A DNA stretch of 64,000 nucleotides, from NCBI RefSeq assembly GCF_900109095.1, contig NZ_FNYZ01000002.1, forward strand, positions 62,001 through 126,000. Reading direction: 5' to 3'. The notes beneath the pieces were generated by a model. It ran no database searches, had not been told where the DNA came from, and worked only from the letters and a program-made list of their open reading frames with translations. The stretch comes from Sphingobium sp. AP50 (GTDB taxonomy: Bacteria > Pseudomonadota > Alphaproteobacteria > Sphingomonadales > Sphingomonadaceae). A program made the position numbers and the translations under genes. Shown here piece by piece: positions 38,101 through 46,614 of the stretch (its first letter is position 1; every line of letters starts with the position of its first letter).

Positions 38101-39378
38101 GCCGGTCACACGGGTCGCGGTGGCGTTCACCGGAATGCGGATGCGATCGGCATCGATCACCGCCCGGCCGCTGGCCTTCAGATTCTCGATCCCGGTCGCG
38201 TCGAACGCGATACTCTTGGCCGTGATGTCATAGTCGATGAAAGGCGTCGCCATCGGCCCATCGAGGATGATGGAGGCACGCACGTCGCTGCCCTTCACCT
38301 TTTCCATGATCGCACCGGGGGTCAGCAGCGCGGCGTTGATCTTCAGCGCGCTGAACTGGCTCTTGCCAAGGTCGATCAGGCCCTGCGCATCCGCCGTCAT
38401 GGCGGGCGAACGCACCGTGCCCTTCAAATTCACGCGCCGTTCGTTGAGCCCGGCGAACAGGTCCACGTCCAGTTGCGGCGCGGTCAGCCGGTCCACCGGC
38501 CCCTCGAACACCAGTCCGGGTCGCACCGGTCCCTTGGCGGTAAAATTGCCGTTACGCGCCGCCAGCGCGATGTTCGCCAGCTCACCCTTGGGCGTATGGG
38601 CGATGATCCGGCCGTCCCACGCCTGCCAGCTGCCCTTGCCAGCCAGCGTCGCGGTCATGCCGTCGGTCAGGCCCGACATGGCGGCGATGACACCACCCTT
38701 GGGCGCCGTCAGCGTGCCGCTCATCGCCAGACGATTTTGCGCGGGCACCGCATCCAGCTTCGCCTGTAACCGGTCGCCGCTGTCGACGATGGCGTCGGCG
38801 GACAATATCGCTCGGCCATCCGCAATATGGGTAACGCCATCGATTGCGATTTCGCGCTTCTGGCCGATCACCGGCTTGGCCAGGATGAACTTGCCGATCT
38901 TCATCCGGTTGACGTCAATGTCCAGATCCGGCAGGATCGGCGCGTTGGGATCGCTTTCCACCACATTGAATTGCGGGCTGCGCGCCAGCACGACCAGCGG
39001 CGTTTCCAGCAGGCTGACCGAAATATGATTGTTGATGTAGCGGAACGGCCGCCAGATCACATGCACCTTCGGGCTGACCGCGAACACGCCCTTGGGATCG
39101 CGCAGCACCAGATCGTGGATCGTCATGTCGCTGTAGATCGACCCGTCGATCCGGCCGACCTCGATCTTCATGCCGGACTCCATCTGGAGCGCGGCAATCT
39201 GCTGGATCAGGAATTTCTTGCCCGGCTGGGTATTGAGGCCCAGCAACAGGCCCGCGACCAGCACGACCAGCCCCACGACAAGGGCGACCGCGCCAATCGC
39301 GATCTTCTGCCACAAGGGCCGCTTCGTGCGGATCACCACGGTTTCGGTGGCGGCGGGCGGGGTGTCATCCTGCGCCAT
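35167..39378 (-). CDS. tamB: TamB, translocation and assembly module / bridge-like lipid transfer protein
   Basis: A 1403-residue AsmA-like protein. One N-terminal membrane anchor (about residues 28-48, KIAIGAVALVVGLVVLVAGLL) is followed by a very long repetitive beta-rich periplasmic region (beta-taco groove) and the C-terminal DUF490 domain (KIEVLRGRYSFSGHQFDLEQ, then LPQDEILSRILFG and YVEVITDSKGFTATQLEIALSK). With TamA it connects inner and outer membranes for lipid transport and protein assembly. Start and tamA stop overlap by one base. Confidence 0.95.
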   Translation of the reverse strand: MAQDDTPPAATETVVIRTKRPLWQKIAIGAVALVVGLVVLVAGLLLGLNTQPGKKFLIQQIAALQMESGMKIEVGRIDGSIYSDMTIHDLVLRDPKGVFAVSPKVHVIWRPFRYINNHISVSLLETPLVVLARSPQFNVVESDPNAPILPDLDIDVNRMKIGKFILAKPVIGQKREIAIDGVTHIADGRAILSADAIVDSGDRLQAKLDAVPAQNRLAMSGTLTAPKGGVIAAMSGLTDGMTATLAGKGSWQAWDGRIIAHTPKGELANIALAARNGNFTAKGPVRPGLVFEGPVDRLTAPQLDVDLFAGLNERRVNLKGTVRSPAMTADAQGLIDLGKSQFSALKINAALLTPGAIMEKVKGSDVRASIILDGPMATPFIDYDITAKSIAFDATGIENLKASGRAVIDADRIRIPVNATATRVTGLNAAAGGLLQNLRVKGDFAYAAGKLISDNLKIDSNKIDATAIVLADLDNAIYRGALKGRVNDYKIDGVGIVNLNTDVELIPGPKGGFGLGGRFGVRTARWENASVRDFLGGNAVMSGRIGMTPEGKFTLAGLKGAAPNFTIHRGSGSYDTDGQVAFDATASSKQYGPLALTVRGTMERPQAVLRAARPNVGVQLTDVVAKLNGEAAGYRLEATGGSPYGPFFANVLIRTAQGPLTIDVTKARFAGIDMNGRIQQNAAGPFTGQLAMNGSGINGAVRLAAVGKVQGVDVNATASNAKLPGEADIVIGRAIVTASMLLTDQPQIKADAQIANAAYGAYVVRKARARVDYQGGRGRAQMVADGSSGVPFSVAVNAALRPDLYAVHMQGKAANIDFKLAQPAIIRVEQGGYRLEPATLVLPQGKVDLAGRFGDTTTAQARFKDFDLAIVNLASPGLGIGGRATGTLDYSQQGSAFPTATTRLAIADFRRSSLSAVSDPVSMNVEGKLSSAGGDMRGLIREGNSTLGRFVATLAPPGSGASWAEQLQNAPLGGGIRYAGPADVLFSFAGMADQQLTGGLAVAADFSGKLADPRLNGVVRANALTYENETFGTRVTQMKLDGRFTNDHLEIRDFSGRAGDGTVQASGNVGLAADSGFPMAIAVKMDHARLARSEDITSVVSGTLNITNSAQTGGLIKGDLSLPETRYKVAWQGGTEIRELTGIRRKGAGPDALDQRLAARKAEAKPADWKLDIRVRADNQIYVTGMGLDSEWKTDMRVTGTTAAPRVIGKIEVLRGRYSFSGHQFDLEQGIITFNGPMLNPTLAIKAETTIDSVTAGLQVTGSAQQPEIAFISTPTLPQDEILSRILFGENVANLSATQAIQLAAALNGLRGGSGGLNPMGKLQGATGLDRIGIVGGDEATGRSTSLAVGQHISNNIYVEVITDSKGFTATQLEIALSKTLSLLSKTGTNAGSSANLRYSKDY

Positions 39379-41477
39379 CAGAAGGCCTGTCCGATGCCGA
39401 TATAGATGGAGAATTTGGATTCACCGGGCTGCCGGTTGATCGGCATGGCTATGTCCGCGCGGAAGGGGCCGAAATTGGTGTAGAAACGGCCACCCAGGCC
39501 GACGCCATAGCGCATGTCGGAGAATTTGGGCATGGAGCTTTCATAGACCTGACCGGCATCCACAAAGGCGACGACGCCATAATTGCCGAAGCGATAGCGG
39601 CTCTCGACCGCGAATTCATTGACCGACCGGCCACCGATCGGATCGTTATTGGCGTCCTTCGGCCCCAGTTCCTGATAGCCATAGCCACGCACCGATCCGC
39701 CGCCGCCGGCATAGATGCGCCGTGACGGCGCAACATCGTCGCGGCTGACACCAGTGATCGTGCCGACCTTCGCCCGGCCCGCAATCACCAGGCTGTCGGA
39801 CACCGGATAATAGCCGGTCAGGTCGAAACTGGCGCGCAGATAGGGGGAGAAATTGCCCTGAAGCGATCCTTCCGGTTCGGCCCGCAGCGTGGCGCGGAAC
39901 CCCTTGGTCGGGTTCAGCAGGTCGTTGGACCGGTCATAGCCGATCTGCACCGGCAGGCCGCCGATGAAATAGGTGCGCCGCGTCTTGTCCGCCGTCGCCG
40001 GATTGATCACGACCTGTTCGTTGGTCAGCAGGATCTCCCCGCCATAGCTATAGGTCCAGCGCTTCTGGAAGATCGGCGTCGACGCCCGCGACCAGCCAAT
40101 GTTGAGGCCAGCGGTAAAGGCCTCATAGGCGTCGTAATTCTGGTGATTGAGCGTGATGCCGGTCTGGAAGGTCTTGTCCCGCTTGCCCGCATTGGAGCGG
40201 CGGAACGTGCCCGACACCCCCTGCTCCTGCGTCCCCGCAATGACGCCGCCGATCAGCGCACCTTCCGCCGGGAAAAGATTGCGATGGGTCCATGTCCCTT
40301 CCGCGCGGAAACCCTGCCCCGTGCCATAGCCCGCCTCACCCGCCAGCGTGCGTGGCGGGCCGGCTTCCTGTTCGACATTCAGGTCGACATATTCGGTGCC
40401 ATCCGGCGCAACTTCGCCCGTCCGCACTGGATCGACCCCGACGGTGGAGAACAGCCCGGTCGCCACCAGCGCCTTGCGCAGGTCGTCCACCTTGCGGCTG
40501 TCATAGATCTGGCCCGGCTTGTAGCGCTTGATGACCTCCATATGGTCGGCGCCGAACGCCTGCTTCTCGCCGCTGGTCGTTATCTTGCGGAAGGTGCCAC
40601 GCGGGCCGACATCGACCGGCAGCGTATAGTCGCCCGTTACCGTCGCGGCATCCAGCAATATGTCGCGTTCGCCGACCTTGGCGAAGGCATAGCCATTTTC
40701 CGGCAGCTTCAGCGCAACATTGGCCTCCGCCCCCTCGACATCGGTGGCGATGATATAGTCGCCGGTCTTGAGCGGCAGACTATCGCGGATCAGCGTCGGC
40801 GGCACGGTCGGATCGGCGGTGACGACGATCGCGCCGATCTTGTAGCGCTTGCCCGGCGTGACGGAGATGACGGCCTTCAGCGTCCCGTCCCCCGCCTGAT
40901 CCAGGCTGGCGAGCGCGGTCGCATCATAATAGCCCTGCGAATAGAAAAGTCGCGTGGCGAGCTTTTCATCCTCATGCGCGCGCGCCTGCACCATGGCGGC
41001 GGTTTCCGCCTTGCCCTTTCCATCGATCAGGGCCGATTCGGCGCGGAATTCATCCTCCAGCCCGGTCTTGCCGAACCCTTCGATGCTGGTGGCATAGCGG
41101 ATATCGGGCAGCTTGGCATTGGGATCGCTATTCGCGGCCGCATTGGCGGGCACCGTCACGCTGTCGAGCGGCGGCAGCGGCTGCGCCAGTTCTTGTTCTT
41201 CGGCCGGGTCGGTGGCGGGCGGCAGTTCGGTCGCTGCACTGCCCTGCGCGGGCATCTGCTGGTCGATCCAGTTGTCGATCGACGGCAGGGGCGCGTTGGG
41301 ATCGGTGCCCTCCATCTTGGGCAGGCGGGCATCAAACTGGTCATCGGGCAGGATCGGCTCTTCGGTCGCGGGCTCCGCCGTCGACGGCGCCGTCTGCGCC
41401 ATCAGGGGCAGTGGCGATGCCGTCAGCAGGAACAGGCTCAACATGCGCCGGACATGATATGCCTGTCGTCTGATCAT
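39378..41477 (-). CDS. tamA: TamA, BamA-type outer-membrane protein
   Basis: A 699-residue Omp85 family protein. A signal peptide (LSLFLLTASPLPLMAQ) is followed by an acidic Pro-rich extension (about residues 30-125), POTRA-like domains (about 130-370; GAIVVTADPTVPPTLIRDSLPLKTGDYI) and a C-terminal beta barrel with the L6-loop motif GGGGSVRGYGYQELGP and a terminal aromatic strand ending in Phe. ATG 41444 is an alternative start directly at the signal peptide. It is cotranscribed with tamB. Confidence 0.94.
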   Translation of the reverse strand: MIRRQAYHVRRMLSLFLLTASPLPLMAQTAPSTAEPATEEPILPDDQFDARLPKMEGTDPNAPLPSIDNWIDQQMPAQGSAATELPPATDPAEEQELAQPLPPLDSVTVPANAAANSDPNAKLPDIRYATSIEGFGKTGLEDEFRAESALIDGKGKAETAAMVQARAHEDEKLATRLFYSQGYYDATALASLDQAGDGTLKAVISVTPGKRYKIGAIVVTADPTVPPTLIRDSLPLKTGDYIIATDVEGAEANVALKLPENGYAFAKVGERDILLDAATVTGDYTLPVDVGPRGTFRKITTSGEKQAFGADHMEVIKRYKPGQIYDSRKVDDLRKALVATGLFSTVGVDPVRTGEVAPDGTEYVDLNVEQEAGPPRTLAGEAGYGTGQGFRAEGTWTHRNLFPAEGALIGGVIAGTQEQGVSGTFRRSNAGKRDKTFQTGITLNHQNYDAYEAFTAGLNIGWSRASTPIFQKRWTYSYGGEILLTNEQVVINPATADKTRRTYFIGGLPVQIGYDRSNDLLNPTKGFRATLRAEPEGSLQGNFSPYLRASFDLTGYYPVSDSLVIAGRAKVGTITGVSRDDVAPSRRIYAGGGGSVRGYGYQELGPKDANNDPIGGRSVNEFAVESRYRFGNYGVVAFVDAGQVYESSMPKFSDMRYGVGLGGRFYTNFGPFRADIAMPINRQPGESKFSIYIGIGQAF

Positions 41478-41617
41478 GAACCTGCGATGCCCCTTTCACA
41501 CCGCGCATTCCACATGCGCGGCAAAGAGGCAATACGCTCAAGCTGTTGCGACGGTTCCGCCTGCGACATGATTTGGCGCGGCTTCCCTCATGACGTCACC
41601 CGGTCTAGAGGCGGAAC

Positions 41618-43384
41618 ATGACATTTGCGCTCAATATCTCGCGATCCATTTCCGGCCAGCCCTGGCGCTGGCGGGGGGGCGGCGCCGACGCGCGCGACCC
41701 GACCTATCTGCCCGATGATCTGGTGACGCAATTGCTGCTGGCGCGCGGCTGCCCGCGCGACGGGCTGGAGGCGCATCGCAACCCCACCATCCGGCAGTTC
41801 ATGCCCGACCCCAGCCTGTTCCGCGACATGGATGCCGCTGCCGAGCGACTGGCCGATGCCGTCCAGCGCGGGGAAGACGTCCGCATCTTCGGCGATTATG
41901 ACGTCGATGGCGCGACCAGCGCCGCCCTGCTGATCCTGCTGCTGCGTGATCTGGGCCTCAATGCCAGACCCTATATCCCCGATCGGTTGATGGAGGGCTA
42001 TGGCCCCTCGGGTGAGGCGCTGGTCCGGCTGGCGGGGGAAGGCGCCACGCTGATCGTCACCGTCGATTGCGGCGCGCAGGCGTTCGAAGCGCTCGCCATG
42101 GCAAAGCAGACCGGTGTCGATGTCGTCGTGGTCGATCATCATAAATGCGCGACCCAGTTGCCCGAAGCCTTCGCGCTGGTGAACCCCAACCGGCTGGACG
42201 AACATCCCGACGCCGCCCTGCACGGCCATCTGGCCGCCGTTGGCGTTGCCTTCCTGCTCGGTGCCCGGCTGTTGAAGGCGCTCGACGCGCGCAGCTGGTT
42301 CGCCGTTCGGGCCAAGCCCAACATCTTGGACCTGCTGGATATCGTCGCGCTGGGCACCGTGGCGGACGTGGCGCAGCTCAGGGGCCTCAACCGCGCCTTC
42401 GTAGCGCAGGGGCTCAAGGTCATGGCCAAACGCCGCAATATCGGCCTGTCTGCCCTGATCGACGCCAGCCGCCTGACCCGCGCGCCGCTCTGCCATGATC
42501 TGGGCTTCGCACTGGGGCCGCGCATCAACGCCGGCGGCCGCGTGGGACAGGCCGACCTTGGCGTGCGCCTGCTGACGACGACGGACCCGGCCGAAGCGGC
42601 CCGCATCGCCGCCGAACTGGACCAATATAATGAAGAACGCCGCGCCATCGAATCGACGGTGCAGGAACAGGCCGAGGCGCTGCTCGCCGCGCAAGGCAAT
42701 CGCGCCGTCGCGGTGATCGCGGGCGAAGGCTGGCATCCCGGCGTCATCGGCATCGTCGCCGGCCGCATCAAGGAGAAGGCTGGCCGCCCGGCCATCGTCA
42801 TCGCCGTGGACGAAGCGGGTGTGGGCAAGGGCTCCGGCCGCTCCATCTCCGGCGTCGATCTGGGCGCTGCGGTGCTGGCGGCCAAGGATAGCGGCCTGCT
42901 GGTCGCGGGCGGTGGCCATGCCATGGCGGCCGGCCTTACCGTCGCGGCCGACCGGATCGACGCGCTGGCGGATTATCTCGACGATCGCCTGTCCGCCGCC
43001 GTCGCCAAGGCGCGGGACGACCGCGCGCTGCTGATCGACGCGGTGCTGGCGCCATCAGGCGTCAACCCGGACTTCGTCGCCGCGATCGAACAGGGTGGCC
43101 CCTATGGCGCCGGCTGGCCCGCACCCCTGATCGCTGCGGGCAAGATGCGCGTGATCAAGGCCGATGTCGTGGGCAACGGCCATCTGCGCGCGATCATGGC
43201 GGGCGATGACGGCCGCTCGATCAAGACCATCGCCTTCCGCCAGGCCGAGACCGATCTGGGTCAGGCGATCCTGGGCGCGCCGCGCGACCGGCGGCTGTGG
43301 ATCGCGGGCAAGGTGAAGATCGACGATTGGGGCAGCCGCCCCGCCGCAGAGCTGCATCTGGAGGACGCCGCCTGGGCCGATTGA
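41618..43384 (+). CDS. recJ: single-stranded-DNA-specific exonuclease RecJ
   Basis: A 588-residue DHH-family 5'-3' exonuclease for recombination and mismatch repair. The Mn2+-binding motifs are FGDYDVDGATSAALL, TVDCGAQAF and the DHH motif VVVDHHKC; the DHHA1 domain follows with GRSISGVDLG and GGGHAMAAGLTV, and a C-terminal OB-like domain ends the protein. It is divergent from tamA, separated by 140 bases. Confidence 0.95.
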   Translation: MTFALNISRSISGQPWRWRGGGADARDPTYLPDDLVTQLLLARGCPRDGLEAHRNPTIRQFMPDPSLFRDMDAAAERLADAVQRGEDVRIFGDYDVDGATSAALLILLLRDLGLNARPYIPDRLMEGYGPSGEALVRLAGEGATLIVTVDCGAQAFEALAMAKQTGVDVVVVDHHKCATQLPEAFALVNPNRLDEHPDAALHGHLAAVGVAFLLGARLLKALDARSWFAVRAKPNILDLLDIVALGTVADVAQLRGLNRAFVAQGLKVMAKRRNIGLSALIDASRLTRAPLCHDLGFALGPRINAGGRVGQADLGVRLLTTTDPAEAARIAAELDQYNEERRAIESTVQEQAEALLAAQGNRAVAVIAGEGWHPGVIGIVAGRIKEKAGRPAIVIAVDEAGVGKGSGRSISGVDLGAAVLAAKDSGLLVAGGGHAMAAGLTVAADRIDALADYLDDRLSAAVAKARDDRALLIDAVLAPSGVNPDFVAAIEQGGPYGAGWPAPLIAAGKMRVIKADVVGNGHLRAIMAGDDGRSIKTIAFRQAETDLGQAILGAPRDRRLWIAGKVKIDDWGSRPAAELHLEDAAWAD

Positions 43385-43415
43385 GATAGATTGCATTTTT
43401 CTTGCGCAAAGGGGG

Positions 43416-43444
43416 TTGACCGTTTCGCCGTCCCCGCCTAATTG
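43416..43444 (+). promoter_or_regulatory. sigma-70-type promoter of tRNA-Glu
   Basis: A -35 hexamer TTGACC at 43416-43421 and -10 TAATTG at 43439-43444 are separated by exactly 17 bases. The mature tRNA begins 42 bases after the -10 element. This is outside the inserted island, so the tRNA keeps its native promoter. Confidence 0.65.
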
Positions 43445-43485
43445 CGCCCTCGCTTCGCAGCGCTGCCACGGTAGCGACAACGAAC

Positions 43486-43560
43486 GGCCCCTTCGTCTAG
43501 CGGTTAGGACGCGGCCCTTTCACGGCTGAAACACGGGTTCGATTCCCGTAGGGGTCACCA
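43486..43560 (+). tRNA. tRNA-Glu(TTC)
   Basis: A complete cloverleaf. Acceptor GGCCCCT pairs with AGGGGTC, with discriminator A and an encoded CCA. The D arm is followed by an anticodon stem CGGCC/GGCTG around loop CTTTCAC, with anticodon TTC at 43519-43521. The T arm contains GGTTCGATTCC. The 3' end is the integration site of the island; the insert's own attL sequence restores the full tRNA. Confidence 0.97.
43545..43560. other. attL core (16-bp direct repeat, tRNA-Glu 3' end)
   Basis: The sequence CCCGTAGGGGTCACCA covers part of the T arm, acceptor strand and CCA of tRNA-Glu and recurs exactly at 62230-62245. The bases on either side differ between the two copies, which marks the limits of the recombined core. 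Confidence 0.88.
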
Positions 43561-43672
43561 AAATACTCTCCCAGAGAGTATCAGAAGGTGCCGGGAACGG
43601 CGGATTTCTGCGGTTTTTCATGGTATAGGTATCCCATACGGAGCGGTCTCGGACCACCGGATACCAGCAACT

Positions 43673-43724
43673 TGATGGTATGTCTGATGGTAGCGCGGCC
43701 CTCCTCGAAAAGGAGATACCATCA
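43673..43724. promoter_or_regulatory. putative integrase arm-type sites at the left end
   Basis: TGATGGTAT occurs at 43673-43681, a close variant TGATGGTAG at 43685-43693, and the exact inverted copy ATACCATCA at 43716-43724, touching the integrase start codon. The same nine bases appear again at 62160-62168 beside attR. Such repeats flanking both attachment cores are what integrase arm-binding sites look like, and they would let the integrase repress its own gene. Confidence 0.45.
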
Positions 43725-44959
43725 TGGCGCTCACTGCCGCTGCGATCAAAAACGCCAAGGGCAAAGCCAAGCCCTATAAACTCACCGATAGCGATGGCCT
43801 TTTCCTCTATGTGGCACCCAATGGTGGGCGCTATTGGCGGATGAACTATCGCCACCTTGGCAAACAAAAGACGCTGGCCTTCGGGATTTATCCCGACATC
43901 GGTCTTGCCGACGCCCGCGAGCAGCGCGACGCCGCCCGCAAGGTACTGGCGAAGGGTAACGATCCCGCCGAAAAGATCAGACTTGATCGGATTGCCGCGA
44001 CCGTGGCCGCGTCCAACAGCTTTAAGGCGGTTGCCGACGAATGGCTGGTGAAAGTCGAGCGTGAAGGCCGCTCTTCCGTCACGATGAAGAAGCTGCGTTG
44101 GCTGCTGGCCTTTATCAATGCGTCGCTGGGCAAACGCCCAGTCTCCGCCATCACCGCGCAGGAGGTTTTGACCATGCTGCGCAAAATGGAGGGCAAGGGC
44201 CGCTACGAGACGGCCAAGCGCCTGCGCAGCACCTGCAGCCAGATATTCCGCTACGCCATCGCCACGGCGCGCGCGGAGCGTGACGTGGCAGCGGACCTGC
44301 GCGGGGCGCTGATCGCACCCAAGCCAGTTCACCGCGCCGCGATCACCAGCGCGGATAATGCGGGCGGACTGTTGCGCGCCATTGAGGCGTTCGAGGGCTT
44401 TGCAAATACCAAAGCGGCGCTGCAACTGCTTCCGCACGTGTTCGTGCGCCCAGGTGAGCTACGCCATGCAGAATGGGCCGACTTAGATTTCGACAAGGCG
44501 CTGTGGACAGTCCCGGCGCACAAGACGAAGATGCGCCGCGCCCATACTATCCCCCTTTCCCGGCAGGCATTGGCGATCCTTGGCACCATCGAACATGATG
44601 CCGACTATAGCCGCTACCTGTTCCCGTCGCTCCGCTCGGTGGACCGGCCCATGTCGGAGAACACCATCAACGCCGCCTTGCGGCGCATGGGCTTCGCACA
44701 GGATGAAATGACCGGCCACGGCTTCCGGGCGATGGCCGCGACACTGCTCAACGAAATGGGACTATGGCATCCCGACGCGATCGAGCGGCAGCTTGCCCAT
44801 TGCGACAACAACGCCGTGCGTCGCGCATACACGCGGGGCGAATATTGGGATGAGCGGGTCCGCATGATGCAGCATTGGTCCGACCATCTCGACTTCCTGC
44901 GGGACGGACAGAAGGTCGTAACCGGAAAGTTCGGTAAGGCGAAGAGCCAAGCCGCCTGA
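43724..44959 (+). CDS. int: tyrosine-type site-specific integrase (P4/DUF4102 type)
   Basis: A 411-residue integrase. The N-terminal arm-binding DUF4102 domain (LTAAAIKNAKGKAKPYKLTD, GLFLYVAPNGGRYWRMNYR) is followed by a core-binding SAM-like domain and the catalytic domain. The catalytic residues are visible: Arg in FVRPGELRHAEW, Lys in HKTKMRRAHTIPL, His-x-x-Arg in GHGFRAMAATLL, His in LAHCDNNAVRRAY and the Tyr of the same segment. It begins 164 bases after tRNA-Glu, the usual position for tRNA-targeting elements. Confidence 0.95.
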   Translation: MALTAAAIKNAKGKAKPYKLTDSDGLFLYVAPNGGRYWRMNYRHLGKQKTLAFGIYPDIGLADAREQRDAARKVLAKGNDPAEKIRLDRIAATVAASNSFKAVADEWLVKVEREGRSSVTMKKLRWLLAFINASLGKRPVSAITAQEVLTMLRKMEGKGRYETAKRLRSTCSQIFRYAIATARAERDVAADLRGALIAPKPVHRAAITSADNAGGLLRAIEAFEGFANTKAALQLLPHVFVRPGELRHAEWADLDFDKALWTVPAHKTKMRRAHTIPLSRQALAILGTIEHDADYSRYLFPSLRSVDRPMSENTINAALRRMGFAQDEMTGHGFRAMAATLLNEMGLWHPDAIERQLAHCDNNAVRRAYTRGEYWDERVRMMQHWSDHLDFLRDGQKVVTGKFGKAKSQAA

Positions 44960-45018
44960 TCGCAAGCCGTCGATGTTGCCGTGCCCATGCCTGCAACAGG
45001 TTGGGCACGGCAACATGA

Positions 45019-45222
45019 TCAAACGCCCAACTCTTCGCGATAGCTTACCGGATCGGCAATCCATCGGTTGATGGCGGACTCGCGCCAGCCAGCGCCGTGG
45101 ACGCTGATCTTCACTTGGCGCGGGAAAGTGCCTTCGCCCATCTTGCGATAAAGCGTCGTGCGGGAAAGCCCTGTGCGGGCGAGTACTGTTTTCAGGCGGA
45201 TGATACGATCACTGTTGGTCAT
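45019..45222 (-). CDS. AlpA-family phage regulatory protein / excisionase-like
   Basis: A 67-residue MerR-like winged-helix protein: DRIIRLKTVLARTGLSRTTLYRKMGEGTFPRQVKIS, followed by GWRESAINRWIADP. This is the AlpA/Prophage CP4-57 regulatory pattern. Such proteins activate the integrase or serve as recombination directionality factors. It converges on the integrase 59 bases away. Confidence 0.88.
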   Translation of the reverse strand: MTNSDRIIRLKTVLARTGLSRTTLYRKMGEGTFPRQVKISVHGAGWRESAINRWIADPVSYREELGV

Positions 45223-45630
45223 GGGGCAGTCTCTTCAAATCAGGATGTTGCACGCGCCCCCGGCCACGAGCATTGGATGCCTTGCCGTCCCGGACAAGAG
45301 TGTTCCGGGCGTGCTGGCAGCTACGCTTTCATGGATCGGTGAACGCTGGCGGCAGTTGGCGGTCGGCGGCGGAAGACGGCGGAATTTGGCGTAGGCTTCT
45401 CGCTGATGACAATCAGCGAAGTTTTTTTCCCAGCCTGTACCAAAGTTTCACGCCAAGCCTTCGCATCCGCCCCGTTTCAGGGGACAGCCAGCAGGCGTTA
45501 GGTCGAGTCGTTCATTGGAGGCTCCTTTGAAAGGACCACCGTCGGTAGCGTCGTGAAGCAAACCCATGCTCACCCGCAAGCCTATGCGCTGTCAAGAAGG
45601 CCGATACCGTGTCGTTCCTTCCCATCCAGG
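45223..45630. other. intergenic region with one terminator, no gene seen
   Basis: I see no convincing coding sequence between the AlpA gene and the toxin-antitoxin promoter. The region holds the AlpA promoter on the minus strand and the hairpin at 45396-45427. Several short open frames are present on both strands but lack ribosome-binding sites or recognisable folds. Confidence 0.5.
45394..45428 (+). terminator. intrinsic terminator in the island
   Basis: CTTCTCGCTGAT and ATCAGCGAAG form a ten-base stem with one bulge around a GACA loop, followed by seven T. It is oriented to stop plus-strand transcription coming from the integrase end, protecting the downstream toxin-antitoxin operon. Confidence 0.65.
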
Positions 45631-45657
45631 TTGAAATATAACGCTCAGTGTTATATG
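45631..45657 (+). promoter_or_regulatory. promoter/operator of the toxin-antitoxin operon
   Basis: A 21-base imperfect palindrome, arms ATATAAC (45636-45642) and GTTATAT (45650-45656), with inner CT/AG also symmetric, overlaps a promoter-like pair TTGAAA (45631-45636) and TATATG (45652-45657). It sits just before the toxin gene and is the expected binding site for the HTH antitoxin in autoregulation. Confidence 0.55.
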
Positions 45658-45683
45658 CGGCCTCAGAAAATAGGAGAACCGCC

Positions 45684-46073
45684 ATCGCGCGCATCTTCAA
45701 GAATGGTTGGTTCGAGCGCTTCGCCCGAAAAGAGCGGATTACCGATGCCTCGCTTCGTGAAGCCGTGGAGCGCGCAGAAAGCGGTCTGGTGGATGCCGAT
45801 CTTGGCGGCGGTGTCATCAAGCAGCGGGTTGCGCGCACCGGGCAAGGAAAGTCGGGCGGCTATCGCACGCTGATCCTGTTCCGGCAGGGTGACAGGGCGA
45901 TATTCACTTTCGGGTTCGCCAAAAGTGCGCAGGCGAACATAACAAAGGCGGACCTGGCCCTGCTTCGCGACGCGGCAAGCGAGGCGCTGGAGTGGAGCGC
46001 CGGGGAATTAGACCGACTGGTGGCGTCGGGAACTCTGGTGGAGATAGACGATGGGAACCGTGATGAAGGATAA
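45684..46073 (+). CDS. RelE/HigB-type toxin
   Basis: A toxin of about 129 residues of the RelE/ParE superfamily: ARIFKNGWFERFARKERITDASLREAVERAE, DLGGGVIKQRVARTGQGKSGGYRTLILFRQ and FTFGFAKSAQANI. The basic residues of the GKSGGYRTL strand are the usual RNase or ribosome-contact site. Start choice is unusual: AGGAG at 45672-45676 points to an ATC codon at 45684, where homologues have their Met; the nearest standard start, GTG 45648, lies inside the operator. The antitoxin gene overlaps its 3' end by 23 bases. Confidence 0.85.
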   Translation: MARIFKNGWFERFARKERITDASLREAVERAESGLVDADLGGGVIKQRVARTGQGKSGGYRTLILFRQGDRAIFTFGFAKSAQANITKADLALLRDAASEALEWSAGELDRLVASGTLVEIDDGNRDEG

Positions 46074-46383
46074 GGGCTATCGCAGCGAGATTGCGGGCGC
46101 GATCCATGAAATGATGAGCGACGCCCACGACGCGGGCGTGGTGTCGCGCGCGACGCTGCGTACATTCGATGATGCGTGCCTTGCCCCCGCCCCTGCGCTG
46201 GCAGGCGATGAAATTCGGGCGATTCGCGAGCGCGAGCATGTCTCGCAGCCTGTGTTCGCCGCCTATCTCAACGTCTCGCGCAATCTCGTGTCGGATTGGG
46301 AACGAGGCGTTAAGCGCCCCGGCGGCCCTGCCCTGCGGCTTCTGTCCATTATCCAACGCAAGGGATTGCAGGCGGTCGCGTAG
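46051..46383 (+). CDS. XRE-family HTH antitoxin
   Basis: A 110-residue protein with a C-terminal helix-turn-helix, EIRAIREREHVSQPVFAAYLNVSRNLVSDWERGVKRPGGPALRLL, of the HigA/NadS type, and an N-terminal helical segment that would bind and mask the toxin. ATG 46051 or ATG 46063 are both possible starts. The toxin-first gene order is that of HigBA systems. It probably represses the operon through the upstream palindrome. Confidence 0.88.
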   Translation: MGTVMKDKGYRSEIAGAIHEMMSDAHDAGVVSRATLRTFDDACLAPAPALAGDEIRAIREREHVSQPVFAAYLNVSRNLVSDWERGVKRPGGPALRLLSIIQRKGLQAVA

Positions 46384-46614
46384 CGGTCGCTGTCGGCAAA
46401 GCCCGTTTGTCGCACATTGGCCGATTTCGGAATGTCGGCTTACGGGCAGGCAAGCGGCGATAGCCGCCGGTCCTCTTCCGGGCAGTCGGCACGATTGAGG
46501 GCGGAAATAGCTGTCTGTCGCCCATCGACCAGAAACGGTCCTCGGATTCTGTTGTTAGCCCGCCGTAAATTGGCCATTCGGTAAATAGTGCCCAATCCAA
46601 CAAGGAGAAATGTC

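Noticed and set aside
35710..38769. Open frame of 1019 codons antisense to tamB
   Set aside because: It is a GC-driven shadow: tamB has full family features, while this frame has low-complexity His/Arg/Asp-rich translation, no start context and no domain.
40143..41621. Open frame of 492 codons antisense to tamA
   Set aside because: Shadow of an Omp85 gene with clear signal, POTRA and barrel features.
43673..43724. Short repeats after tRNA-Glu considered as a CRISPR-like array
   Set aside because: Units are nine bases, irregularly spaced and in both orientations, with no cas genes; arm-type integrase sites fit better. No CRISPR array was seen anywhere in the window.
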